64,000 nucleotides of DNA from Isoetes taiwanensis (taxonomy: Eukaryota; Streptophyta; Lycopodiopsida; Isoetales; Isoetaceae): NCBI GenBank assembly GCA_021234155.1, contig JAJEKV010000180.1:620001-684000 (forward strand). The letters run 5' to 3'. Of the stretch, positions 22,401 through 36,059 are shown piece after piece. The position numbers were made by a program, and so were the translations under genes. Position 1 is the first letter of the stretch. Each line of letters starts with the position of its first letter. The notes beneath the pieces are model-generated. The model saw nothing but the letters and a program-made list of their open reading frames with translations. It searched no databases and was not told where the DNA came from.

Positions 22401-25400
22401 TGGTCCAAAAATCCAACATCCGTCCGGAGAACATATCAAACCGCCAAGCGCCCTAGCGAGCGGCATATTGTAGAAACCAAAGTGTTTTGTCGTCTGACAT
22501 TGGGCGGAACTCCTAAATGGCGATTCGACCGCCAATCGTGGGAATGCCAAAATTACCCTAGGGGCCAAGTTACACGGTAGCTTTTGCAAAATAAAGAAAC
22601 ACTTAAGCCCTACATTGCAAGATTCGCCACCTCCTAGGCCAATTGACTACGAGTGTGTCACGTATGAGTTAGAAGTCAAGGGCCGCTTTGCGAGGCAAGA
22701 CATTAAGTGAAATTCATAATTAATGCATAGTACGGACTTAAATTTGATTTTTGTCGGCTATCTTCCTAAGTCATCGCCAACATACAAGCCAACTTTCAAA
22801 ATTTTTAGATAAGGTTTAGATCAAATAGTTTGCATTAGAGCGGTGGGGCCGCTTTGTTGTTGGGCAGCCAGGCACACACTTGCCCAACTCAAACAAGGCC
22901 AGGACCTTGCAAGGCCTCCTCATTAGGGGAGAGTCTACGAACCCCGTGAGGCGAGCCCCAAAAAAGCTTCGGCGACCTTTCGGGTAGGCGGCCTCACGGG
23001 GCGTACGCTAAAACCACACTCCGTATCTCGGTTCCGTATCCGGCCGTTGAATCCTTTGTTCAAGGAACCGGTCCGAAATGGTCCACAAAATCCCAACATC
23101 CGTCAGGAGAACATATCAAACCGCTTGAAAATCTAGCGGGCGGCGATTGTAGAAACCAAAGTGTTTTGTCGTTAGGACATGCGGAGGCTCGAAATGGCGA
23201 TTCGACCGCCACATCGTCAGGAATGCCAAAATTACACTAGGGGCCAAGTTACCGCGGCCGGTTTTGCAAAAGAAAGAAACACTTACACCCTACATTGCAA
23301 GATTGGCTGACCCCACCTCCTAGGCCAATTGACTAAAGTGTGTTGCACATGAGATAGTTTAAACTTCTCGAAGGGTGGGCTTACGGCTACAAAACTTAGT
23401 CCCTAGGGCAATGTCGGCGTTCGGGTCCATTGGCGAGAGCGGATCGGTTGGCCCGAAAAGGAAGTTGCCCGTCCGTTGCGGGGGCCTTGAGGAGGAGAGA
23501 GGACCGCTAAAGCTACTTCCCGTAGTTTTTAGGGTCCTGCTGCAGCGCCAACACCCCCTACATCAAGACATGGCGCAAGGTCCTAGTCAAACGGACAAGG
23601 ATAGAGCCTCCAAACGTAAACCCATGAGTTGCCGTGTTCTAGCCGGGGTTTGGCGTTTTGGGTGCCGAAGTTTGGTCTTTGCACTTGGGACATGGCCCTA
23701 TCACAGGATTGAAACGCCTGGCAAGGAATTGACGAATGGAGTTTGGACACTGTACTCCTCCCGTTGTGGCGATTAGAAGTCAAAGAGGCCACTTTGCGTG
23801 TAGCAAGACATTCGTAAATTCGTAATTAATGCATAGTAATGGACTTAAATTCTGATTTTTGTCAACTAGCTTCCTAAGTCATCGCCAACATATGTGCCAA
23901 CTTTCAAAAATTTTGGATAAGGTTTAGATCAAATGGTTTGCATTAGAGCGGTTAGGTAGACTGTTGTTAGGCGTGAGTGACACACTTGCCCAAGTCAAAC
24001 AAGGCGAGAACCTTGCAAGGCCTCCTCATTAGAGGGGAGAGTCCAGAACCCCGTGAGGCGAGCCCCAAAAAGCTTCCCGAGGCAACCTTTCACAGCTCGC
24101 GCAGGCGGGCGCCAAAAGACCACACCGGGATCTCGGTTCCCGTGATCCAGGCCAGTTGAATCCTTTGTTCAAGGAACACGTCCGGATAAGGTCCAAAAGA
24201 ATACAACATCCGTGACGGAGAACATATCAAACGCAAGCGTCCCCGGCGGCGGTGTAGAAACCAAAGTGTTTTGTCGTTCGGACATTCGCGTAGGTTCCGA
24301 AATGGCGATTCGACTTCGCCATTACATGTTCGAATGCCAAAATTACCCTAGGGACCAAGTTACGGTCAATTTTGCAAAAGAAAGAAACACACTACGCCCT
24401 ACATTCCGGTATTCAGATTCAAAGCCACCTCCCTAGGCCAATTGACTACGAGTGTGTTGCACATGAGATAGTTTGGCCGAGAAAGGGGTGAGCCGGCCAC
24501 AAAACTTGGTCCATAAGGCAATGTCGGCGTTAAAGAGTCCATTGGCAGAGATAGATCACCAGTTCGAGAGAGGGAAGTTACGCGTCCGCCAGGCCTTCGG
24601 GGGAGAGGACTTTTGGGGGCAAGCCGCCTCCCGTGGTTTTAGGGTCCGTGCTTTGGCGTCAACACCCCCCCTCACGTCAAGACGAGCGCCAAGGTCCTAG
24701 TCGAATCGACAAGGATAGAGCCTCCCAAGCGTAAACCCTATGAGTTGCCGAGGTTCTAGCGGGGTTTGCATTTTGGGTGCCGAGTTTTTTTAGTCTTTTG
24801 CACTTGGGACGTGGCGATCACATGCAGTTGAAACGCGAAGCAAGGGGCCCGGCCGAATGGAGTTTGGACACTGTACTCCTCCCGTTGTGGCGGTTAAGTC
24901 AAGGGCCACTTTTGCAAATAGCAAGACATTAGTAAATTAAGTAATTAATGCATAGTACCGGACTTAAATTCTGATTTTTGTCACTATCTTCCTAAGTCAT
25001 CGCCAACATACGTGCCAACTTTCAAAAATTTTGGATAAGGTTTAGATCAAATAGTTTGCATTAGAACGGTCAGAGGCTGCGGGCTGTTGTTGGCCGAAGC
25101 CGCACACTTTTGCCCAAGTCAAACAAAGGCGGGGACCTTGCAAGGCCTCCTCATTAGGGGAGAGAACCCCGGGAGGCGAGCCCAAAAGCTTCCGAGGCAG
25201 CCTTTCTGGCGTCCGGGCGGGCGATGCTAAAGACCACACTCACGGATCTCGGTTCGTGATCCGGACCGTTGAATCCTTTGTTCAAGGAACCTGGTCCGAG
25301 AAGGTCCAAAAATCCAACATCCGTCAGGAGAACATATCCAATCACCCGCGGCGGCAGTGTAGAAACTAAAAATGTTTTTGGAATTTGGGATTATTGAAGG

Positions 25401-28400
25401 TTCAAATGGCAATTCGGACTGGGCCACATAAAGGAGGAATGCCAAAATTACCCTAGTGACCAAGTTATACCGGTCAATTTTTGCAAAATAAACACTTACG
25501 CCCTACATTGCGATGATGCACTGCCCACCTCCTAGGCCAATTGACTAGGAGTGTGTTGTTATGAGATAGTTTGGCGCTTCTTGAGAAGGGTGGGCCGGCG
25601 CCCGAAAAACTTGGTCCATAGGGTAATGTCGATGTTGCCGAGTCCATTGGCAGGCGAGATCACCTGTTCGGAGAAAGGAAGTCGCCCGTCCGTTGCGGGG
25701 GCCGGGAGAGGACTGTTGGGGCAAGCTACTTCCGGGGTAGTTTTAGGGTCCGTGCTCAAGCGCCAACACCCCCCTCTACATCAAGACATGGCGCAAGGTC
25801 CTAGTCAAATCGACAAGGATAGAGCCTCCAAACGTAAACTTTATGAGTTTGCCTTCTAAGCGTGGTTTTGCGTTTTGGGTGCCGAAGTTTTGGTCTTTTG
25901 CACTTGGGACATGGCCGATCACATGCACGGTTGAGAAGCGAAGCAAGGGAAACGGAGAATGGAGTTTGGACTGTACTCTCCCGTTGTGGCGGTTAGAAGT
26001 CAAGGGCCACTTTTTGCCAGTAGCAAGACATTCAGTAAATTCGTAATTAATGCATAGTACTGGACTTAAATTCTGATTTTTGTCGCCTAGCTTCCTAAGT
26101 CATCGCCAACATACAGGCCAACTTTCAAAAAATTTTGGATAAGGTTTTAGATCAAATGGTTTGCATTAGAGCCATCCGGGCAGACTGTTGTTGGGCGGTG
26201 AGCCGCACACTTGCCCAAGTCAAACAAGGCGAGAACCTTGCAAGGCCTCCTCATTAGAGGGGAGAGTGGGAACCCGGAGGCGAGCCCCAAAAAGCTTCGA
26301 GGCAACCTTTCTGGCGGCGCCCACGGGGGCGACGCAAAAGACCACACTCGGGATTCGGTTCCGTGATCAGACTGGCCAAGAATCCTTTGTTCAAGGAACA
26401 CGGTCCAGAAGGTCAAAAATACAACATCCCGTGCGGGAGAATATATCAAACCGCGAAGCGTCTGCGGGCGGCGATTGTAGAAACCAAAGTGTTTTGTCGT
26501 TCGGACATTGGCGAGGCTCGAAATGGCGATTCGACCGCCATCGTCAGGAATGTCAAAATTACCCTAGGGACCAAGTTACCGCGGTCAATTTTGCAAAGAA
26601 AGAAACACTACGCCTTACATTGCGTTGAGCAGCCCACCTCCTAGGCCAATTGACTACAGTGTGTTGCACATGAGATAGTTTGGCGCTTCTTAGAAAGGGG
26701 TGAGCTTACGGCCACAAAACTTGGTCCATAAGGCAATGTCGACGTTCGGAGTCCATTGGCGAGATAGATCACCGGTTCGAGAGGGAAGTTGCACGTCCCG
26801 CGCCGGGGCCTCGGAGAGGACTTTTGGGGGCAAGTTTGCTCAAGGGTGGTTTTTAGGTCCGTGCTTTGGCGCCAACACCCCCTCTACGCCAAGACGGCGC
26901 CAAAGGTCCTAGTCGATCGACAAGGATAGAGCCTCCAAACGTAAACCCTATGAGTTGCCGTGTTCTAGCGGGGGTTTGCATTTTGGGTGCCGAAGTTTTA
27001 GTCTTTTGCACTTGGGGCGTGGCGCATCACATGCAGTTGAGAACGCGAAGCAAGGGAAACGACGGAATGGAGTTTGGACCCGTACTCCTCCCGTTGTGGC
27101 GGTTAGAAGTCAAGGGCCACTTTTTTAGCAAGACATTCGTAAATTCGTAATTAATGCATAGTACGGACTTAAATTCTGATTTTTTGTCAGCTATCTTCCT
27201 AAGTCATCGCCAACATACTGAGCCAACTTTCAAAAATTTTGGATAAGGTTTAGATCAAATAGTTTGCATTAGAGCGGTCAGGGCGGCTTTGTTGTTGGGC
27301 AGGCGAAATGGCACACTTGCCCAAGTCAAACAAGGCCGAGGGACCTTGCAAGGCCTCCTCATTAGAGGGAGAGTCAGAACCCGAGGCCGCGCCCCAAAGC
27401 CCCGAGGCAGCCTTTCTCGGCGGCCTCACGGGCGTGATGCTAAAGACCACACTCTGGATCTCGGTTCCGTATCCCGTACCGTTGAATCCTTTGTTCAAGG
27501 AACCTGGTCAGAAGGTCAAAAAAATCCAACATCCGTCCGGAGAACATATCCAACCGCTAAGCGTCTGCGAGGCGGCGACAAGTAGAAACCAAAATGTTTT
27601 GTCGTTGGGACATTATGAGGTCTGAAATGGCAATTCGACCAGCGCCACATCGTCCGGAATGCCAAAATTACCCTAGTGACCAAGTTATACGGTCAATTTT
27701 GCAAAAGGAAATAAACACTTACGCCCTACATTGCAAAAGATTCGCCAGCCCACCTCTAGGCCAATTATTTAGGAGTGTGTTGCACATGAGATAGTTTGCG
27801 CTTCTTCGAGAAGGGGTGGGCTTCGGCCCGAAACTTGGTCCATAGGGTAATGTCGATGTTACGAGTCCATTGGCGAGAGACAGGATCGTTAGGAGGAGAA
27901 AGGAAGTCAGCCCGGCCCGATTTGCCGTGGCCTTGGAGAGGATCAAGGGCAAGCTACCGGGTAGTTTTTAGGGTCCGTGCTCAAGCGCCAACACCCTCTA
28001 CATCAAGACATGGCGCCAAGGTCCTAGTCAAATCGACAAGGATAGAGCCTCAAACGTAAACTTTATGAGTTACCCGCTTCTAGCGGGGTTTGGCGTTTTT
28101 GGGTGCCGAAGTTTAGTCTTTTGCACTTGGGACATGGCCGATCACATGCAGATTGAGAACGCGAAGCAAGGGGAACCGACGAGAATGGAGTTTGGACTGT
28201 ACTCTCCCGTTGTGGCGGTTAGAAGTCAAGGGCCACTTTTTGCGTGAGTAACAAGACATTAAATAAATTCGTAATTAATGCATAATACGGACTTAAATTC
28301 TGATTTTTTGTCACTAGCTTCCTAAGTCATCGCCAACATACAGGCCAACTTTCAAAAATTTTGGATAAGGTTTAGATCAAATGGTTTGCATTAGAACGAT

Positions 28401-31400
28401 CCGGCAGCTTTGTTGTTGGGCGTACCGAAATGGGCACACTTGCCCAAGTCAAACAAGGCGAGAACCTTGCAAAGGCCTCCTCATTAGAGGGGAGAGTCGA
28501 ACCCGGGGAGGCGAGCCCCAAAAAGCTTCCCGAGGCAACCTTTCGGCGCTCCGCCCAGGGGCGACGCGAAAAAGACCACACTCCGGGATCGGTTCGTTAT
28601 CCAAATCGTTGAATCCTTTGTTCAAGGAACCTGGTCCGAGAAGGTCCAAAAAAATACAACATCCGTACGGGAGAATATATCAAACCGCGAAGCGTCCTGC
28701 GGGCGACAGTGTAGAAACCAAAGTGTTTTGTCGTTCGGACATTGCGGAGGCTCCGAAATGGCGATTCGACTTCGCCACATCGTCCGGAATGTCAAAATTA
28801 CCCTAGGGACCAAGTTACACGGTCAATTTTGCAAAAAGAAAGAAACACTTACGCCTTACATTGCGGATTCGGTGACCACCTCCTAGGCCAATTGTTCACG
28901 AAAGTGTGTTGCACATGAGATAGTTTGGCGCTTCTTCGAGAAGGGGTGAGCTTCTGGCCACAAAACTTGGTCCATAAGGCAATGTCGACGTTCTGAGTCC
29001 ATTGGCAGAGATAGATCACGGTTCCAGAGAGGGGAAGTTGCACGTCCGTCGCCAGGGCCTTCGGGAGAGGACTTTTGGGGCAAGCTGCTTCCGGGTGGTT
29101 TTTAGGGTCCGTGCTTTGGCGTCAACACCCCCCCTCTACGTCAAGACACGGCGCAAGGTCCTAGTCGAATCTGACAAGGATAGAGCCTCCGAAACGTAAA
29201 CCCTATGAGTTGCCAGGTTCTAGCAGGGTTTGCATTTTGGGTGCCGAGTTTTAGTCTTTTGCACTTGGGACGTGGCCGATCACATGCAGTTGAGAACGCG
29301 AAGCAAGGGGAACTGACGGAATGGAGTTTGGACCTGTACTCCTCCCGTTGTGGCAGTTAGAAGTCAAGGGCCACTTTTGCAGTAGCAAGACATTCGTAAA
29401 TTCGTAATTAATGCATAGTACGGACTTAAATTCTGATTTTTTGTCAGCTATCTTCCTAAGTCGCCGCCAACATCTGAGCCAACTTTCAAAAATTTTGGAT
29501 AAGGTTTAGATCAAATAGTTTGCATTAGAGCGGTCAAGGGCTGTTGTTGGGCAGCAGCCGGTGGCACACTTGCCCAAGTCAAACAAGGCCGGGACCTTGC
29601 AAGGCCTCCTCATTAGAGGGGAGAGTCCGAACCCGGGAGGCGAGCCCCAAAAAGCTTCCGAGGCAGCCTTTCTGGCGGCTCCGGGCGTATGCTAAAGACC
29701 ACCTCACGGATCTCGGTTCCGTGTATCCCGTTGAATCCTTTGTTCAAGGAACCTGGTCCGAGAAGGTCCAAAAAAATCCAACATCCGTCCGGGAGAACAT
29801 ATCCAACCGCGAAGCGTCCTGCGGGCGACAGTGTAGAAACCAAAATGTTTTGTCGTTCGGACATTGCGGAGGCTCCGAAATGGCAATTCGACTTCGCCAC
29901 ATCGTCCGGAATGCCAAAATTACCCTAGTGACCAAGTTATACGGTCAATTTTGCAAAAGGAAATAAACACTTACGCCCTACATTGCAGTATTCAGCAGCC
30001 ACCTCCTAGGCCAATTGACTAGGAGTGTGTTGCACATGAGATAGTTTGGCGCTTCTTCGAGAAGGGGTGGGCTTCTGGCCACGAAACTTGGTCCATAGGG
30101 TAATGTCGATGTTCTGAGTCCATTGGCAGAGACAGATCACGGTTCCGGAGAAAGGAAGTCGCCCGTCCGTTGCCAGGGCCTTCGGGAGAGGACTGTTGGG
30201 GCAAGCTACTTCCGGGTAGTTTTTAGGGTCCGTGCTCTGGCGTCAACACCCCCCCTCTACATCAAGACATGGCGCAAGGTCCTAGTCAAATCTGACAAGG
30301 ATAGAGCCTCCGAAACGTAAACTTTATGAGTTGCCAGCTTCTAGCAGGGTTTGCGTTTTGGGTGCCGAGTTTTGGTCTTTTGCACTTGGGACATGGCCGA
30401 TCACATGCAGTTGAGAACGCGAAGCAAGAGGCCCGGCGGAATGGAGTTTGGACTGTACTCCTCCCGTTGTGGCGGTTAGAAGTCAAGGGCCACTTTTTTA
30501 GTAGCAAGACATTCGTAAATTCGTAATTAATGCATAGTACCGGACTTAAATTCTGATTTTTGTCAGCTAGCTTCCTAAGTCATCGCCAACATACGTGCCA
30601 ACTTTCAAAAATTTTGGATAAGGTTTAGATCAAATGGTTTGCATTAGAGCGATCCGGGCAGCTTTGTTGTTGGGCCGAAATGGCACACTTGCCCAAATCA
30701 AACAAGGCGAGAACCTTGCAAGGCCTCCTCATTAGGGGAGAGTCCAGAACCCGGAGGCGAGCCCAAAAAGCTTCCGAGGCAACCTTTCTGGCGGCTCGCC
30801 GGGGCGTGACGCAAAAAGACCACACTCCGGGATCTCGGTTCCGTATCCGGCAGTTGAATCCTTTGTTCAAGGAACCTGGTCCGAGAAGGTCCAAAAATAC
30901 AACATCCGCATGCGGAGAATATATCAAACCGCTGAAGCGTCTAGCGGCGGCGATTAGTAGAAACCAAAGTGTTTTGTCGTTCGGACATTGCGGAGGCTCG
31001 AAATGGCGATTCGACTTAGCCACATCGTCCAGGAATGCCAAAATTACCCTAGGGACCAAGTTCGCGGTCAATTTTGCAAAAAGAAAAGAAACCACGCCCT
31101 ACATTGCGGTATTGCCACCACCTCCTAGGCCAATTGACTACGAGTGTGTTGCACATGAGATAGTTTGGCGCTTCTTCGAGAAGGGTGAGCTTCACGCCAC
31201 AAAACTTGGTCCATAAGGCAATGTCGGCGTTACGAGTCCATTGGCGAGAGATAGATCACGGTTGGAGAGAGGGAAGTTGCACGTCCCCGCCGTGGCCGCC
31301 GAGGAGAGGACTTTTGGGGCAAAAGCTGCTTCGGTGGTTTTTAGGGTCCGTGCTTTGGCGTCAACACCCCCTCTACGTCAAGACCGCAGCAAGGTCCTAG

Positions 31401-34400
31401 TCGAATCGACAAGGATAGAGCCTCCCAAACGTAAACCCTATGAGTTGCCGGGTTCTAGCGGGGTTTGCATTTTGGGTGCCGAAGTTTTAGTCTTTTGCAC
31501 TTGGGGCGTGGCCGATCACATGCGATTGAGAACGCGAAGCAAGGGAACCGACGGAATGGAGTTTGGACCTGTACTCCCCGTTGTGGCGGTTAGAAGTCAA
31601 GGGCCACTTTTGCAGTAGCAAGACATTCGTAGAATTAAGTAATTAATGCATAGTACCGGACTTAAATTTGATTTTTTGTCGGCCTATCTTCCTAAGTCAT
31701 CGCCAACATACGGGCCAACTTTCAAAAATTTTGGATAAGGTTTAGATCAAATAGTTTGCATTAGAGCGGTCCAAGGCGACTGTTGTTGGGCCGCGGCGGC
31801 ACACTTGCCCAAGTCAAACAAGGCCAGGACCTTGCAAGGCCTCCTCATTAGAGGGGAGAGTCCAGAACCCAGTGAGGCGAGCCCCAAAAAGCTTCCCCGA
31901 GGCGAGCCTTTTTGGCGGCGCTCCGCCCACGGGCGCACGCTAAAGACCCACTCTCCGGGATCTCGGTTCCCGTGATCCGGCCGTTGAATCCTTTGTTCAA
32001 GGAACCTGGTCCGAGAAGGTCCAAAAAAATCCAACATCCGTCCCAGGAGAACATATCAACCTTGAAAGCGTCCGGGCGATAGTGTAGAAACCAAAGTGTT
32101 TTGTCGTTCGGACATTGCGGAGGCTCCGAAATGGCAATTCGACTTCGCCACATCGTCCGGAATGCCAAAATTACCCTAGGGACCAAGTTATACGGTCAAT
32201 TTTGCAAAAGGAAATAAACACTTACGCCCTACATTGCAGTATTTGACCACCTCCTAGGCCAATTGACTAGGAGTGTGTTGCACATGAGATAGTTTGGCGC
32301 TTCTTCGAGAAGGGGTGGGCTTCTGGCCACAAAACTTGGTCCATAGGGTAATGTCGATGTTCTGAGTCCATTGGGCGGCGGATCAGATCACTTGGAAGAG
32401 GGGAAGTTGCCCGTCCGATTTGCCGGGCCGCCGGAGAGGACTGTTGGGGCAAGCTACTTCCGGGTAGTTTTAGGGTCCGTGCTTTCAAGGCCAACACCCC
32501 CTCTACATCAAGACATGGCGCAAGGTCCTAGTCAAATCTGACAAGGATAGAGCCTCCGAAACGTAAACTTTATGAGTTGCCAGCTTCTAGCAGGGTTTGC
32601 GTTTTGGGTGCCGAGTTTTGGTCTTTTGCACTTGGGACATGGCCGATCACATGCAGTTGAGAACGCGAAGCAAGGGAAGTGAACAGAATGGAGTTTGGAC
32701 CTGTACTCCTCCCGTTGTGGTAGTTAGAAGTCAAGGGCCACTTTTGCCGTAGCAAGACATTAAATAAATTGTAATTAATGCATAGTACGGACTTAAATTC
32801 TGATTTTTTGTCGACTATCTTCCTAAGTCATCGCCAACATACAGCCAACTTTCAAAAATTTTGGATAAGGTTTAGATCAAATGGTTTGCATTAGAACGGT
32901 CAGGGCAGCTTTGTTGTTGGGCCGAAATGGCACACTTGCCCAAGTCAAACAAGGCGAGAACCTTGCAAGGCCTCCTCATTAGAGGGGAGAGTCCGAACCC
33001 GGAGGCGAGCCCCAAAAAGCTTCCCCGAGGCAACCTTTCACGGCAGCTCCGGGGCGTCGCAAAAGACCACACTCGGGATCTCGGTTCCGTGATCGACGAT
33101 TGAATCCTTTGTTCAAGGAACCTGGTCCGAGAAGGTCAAAAAAATACAACATCCGTGACGGAGAATATATCAAACCGATGGCGTCCCCGGGCGGCAGTGT
33201 AGAAACCAAAGTGTTTTGTCGTTCGGACATTGCGGAGGCTCCGAAATGGCGATTCGACTTCGCCACATCGTCCGGAATGCCAAAATTACCCTAGGGACCA
33301 AGTTACGCGGTCAATTTTGCAAAAAGAAAGAAACACTTACGCCCTACATTGTAAAGATTCGGCAGACCACCTCCTAGGCCAATTGACTACGAAAGTGTGT
33401 TGCACATGAGATAGTTTGGCGCTTCTTCGAGAAGGGGTGAGCTTCTGGCCACAAAACTTGGTCCATAAGGCAATGTCGACGTTCTGAGTCCATTGGCAGA
33501 GATAGATCACGGTTCCAGAGAGGGGAAGTTGCACGTCCGTCGCCCTGAGGCCTTCGGGAGGACTTTGGGGCAAGCTGCTTCGGGTGGTTTTAGGGTCCGT
33601 GCTTTTGGCGTCAACACCCCCTCTACGTCAAGACACGGCGCCAAGGTCCTAGTCGAATCGACAAGGATAGAGCCTCCGAAACGTAAACCCTATGAGTTGC
33701 CAGGTTCTAGCAGGGTTTGCATTTTGGGTGCCGAGTTTTAGTCTTTTGCACTTGGGACGTGGCCGATCACATGCAGTTGAGAACGCAAAGCAAGGGAACC
33801 GGACGGAATGGAGTTTGGACCCACTCCTCCCGTTGTGGCGGTTAGAAGTCAAGGGCCACTTTTGCGCGTAGCAAGACATTCGTAAATTCGTAATTAATGC
33901 ATAGTACGGACTTAAATTCTGATTTTTTGTCAGCTATCTTCCTAAGTCATCGCCAACATACAGGCCAACTTTCAAAAATTTTGGATAAGGTTTAGATCAA
34001 ATAGTTTGCATTAGAGCGGTCGGGCAGCTTTGTTGTTGGGCAGCCCGGGTGGCACACTTGCCCAAGTCAAACAAGGCCGAGGACCTTGCAAGGCCTCCTC
34101 ATTAGGGGAGAGTCCGAACCCCAGGAGGCGAGCCCCAAAAAGCTTCCCGAGGCAGCCTTTTTCTGGCGCTTCACGGGGGCGACGCTAAAGACCACACTCG
34201 GGATCTCGGTTCCCGTGATCCGACCGTTGAATCCTTTGTTCAAGGAACCTGGTCCGATAAGGTCAAAAAATCCAACATCCGTCAGGAGAACATATCAAAC
34301 CACAAGCGTCCCGGCGGCGTGTAGAAACCAAAGTGTTTTGTCGTTCGGACATTGCGAGGAGGCTCCAAGAATGGCGATTCGACGCCACGCGTCGTCAGGA

Positions 34401-36059
34401 ATGCCAAAATTACCCTAGGGACCAAGTTACACTGGTCAATTTTGCAAAAGAAAGAAACACTTACGCCCTACATTCCAAAGATTATTCAGCAGCCCACCTC
34501 CTACCAATTGACTACGAGTGTGTTGCACATGAGATAGTTCTAGCTTCTTCCGAGAAGGGTGAGCTTCGCCACAAAACTTGGTCCATAAGGCAATGTCGAC
34601 GTTCGAGTCCATTGGCGAGAGAGATAGATCACCTGCCCGAGAGGGGAAGTTGCACGTCCGTCGCCGTGGCCCCGGGAGAGGACTTTGGGGCAAGCCGCCG
34701 GGGTGGTTTTAGGTCCGTGCTTTGGCGCCAACACCCCCACGCCAAGACACGCGCAAGGTCCTAGTCGAATCGACAAGGATAGAGCCTCAAACGTAAACCC
34801 TATGAGTTGCCGTGTTCTAGCGTGGTTTGCATTTTGGGTGCCGAAGTTTTAGTCTTTTGCACTTGGGGCGGGCCGATCACATGCGATTGAGAACGCGAAG
34901 CAAGGGAACTGACGGAATGGAGTTTGGACATGTACTCCTCCGTTGTGGCGCTTAGAAGTCAAGGGCCACTTTTGCAGTAGCAAGACATTAAGTAAATTCG
35001 TAATTAATGCATAGTACGGACTTAAATTCTGATTTTTTCAGCTATCTTCCTAAGTCATCGCCAACATACAGGCCAACTTTCAAAAATTTTGGATAAGGTT
35101 TAGATCAAATAGTTTGCATTAGAACGGTCCGGGGCACTTTGTTGTTGGGCAGAAAGCCGCACACTTGCCCAAGTCAAACAAGGCCAGGACCTTGCAAGGC
35201 GTCCCTCATTAGAGGGGAGAGTCCGAACCCCGTGAGGCGAGCCCAAAAAGCTTCGAGGAGGGCCTTTTTGGCGGCGCTCACGGGGCGACGCTAAAGACCA
35301 CACTCCGGATCTCGGTTCCCGTATCCGGCCGTTGAATCCTTTGTTCAAGGAACCTGGTCCAGAAGGTCCAAAAAATCCAACATCCGTCCAGGAGAACATA
35401 TCCAACCGCTGGCGTCTGCGGACGGCGGTGTAGAAACCAAAGTGTTTTGTCGTTCGGACATTGCGGAGGCTCCGAAACGGCAATTTGACTTCGCCACATC
35501 GTCCGGAATGCCAAAATTACCCTAGGGACCAAGATATACGGTCAATTTTGCAAAAGAAAGAAACACTTACGCCCTACATTGCAGTATTCAGCACTCCTAG
35601 GCCAATTGACTATGAGTGTGTTGCACATGAGATAGTTTGGCGCTTCTTCGAGAAGGGGTGGGCTTCTGGCCACAAAACTTGGTCCATAGGGTAATGTCGA
35701 TGTTCTGAGTCCATTGGCAGAGACAGATCACGGTTCCGGAGAGGGGAAGTTGCCCGTCCGTCGCCAGGGCCTTCGGGAGAGGACTTTTGGGGTAAGCTGC
35801 TTCCGTGTGGTTTTTAGGGTCCGTGCTCTGGCGTCAACACCCCCCCTCTACATCAAGACAAGGCGCAAGGTCCAGAGCCTCCGAAACGTAAACCCTATGA
35901 GTTGCCAGGTTCTAGCAGGGTTTGCGTTTTGGGTGCCGAGTTTTGGTCTTATGCACTTGGGACGTGGCCGATCACATGCAGTTGAGAACGCGAAGCAAGG
36001 GGAAATGACGGAATGGAGTTTGGACCTGTACTCCTCCCGTTGTGGCAGTTAGAAGTCAA
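19448..36059. repeat. Satellite array 2, ~1.1 kb monomers with higher-order structure
   Basis: The landmark AAATAG/GGTTTGCATTAGA recurs at 20393, 21074, 22159, 22823, 23931, 25049, 26154, 27257, 28379, 29513, 30632, 31749, 32879, 33999 and 35107. Most spacings are 1085-1134 bp; two are 681 and 664 bp. From about 24.4 kb two monomer types alternate. A reads CCATAAGGCAATGTCG; B reads CCATAGGGTAATGTCGATG, with TTATAC..GGAAATAAACAC upstream and TTTATGAGTT downstream. No conserved reading frame exists. The array ends inside a monomer at 36059 (GTTAGAAGTCAA), where block X begins. Confidence 0.95.
20393..23931. repeat. Short-long satellite dimers
   Basis: Two monomers of 681 and 664 bp lack about 440 bp between the blocks GAGTGTGTTGCAC and TTAGAAGTCAAG (junctions near 20913 and 22660). 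Each is followed by a full monomer (1085 and 1108 bp), so the segment reads short-long-short-long with near-equal dimer lengths (1766 and 1772 bp). One deletion followed by dimer duplication is the simplest reading. Confidence 0.75.
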
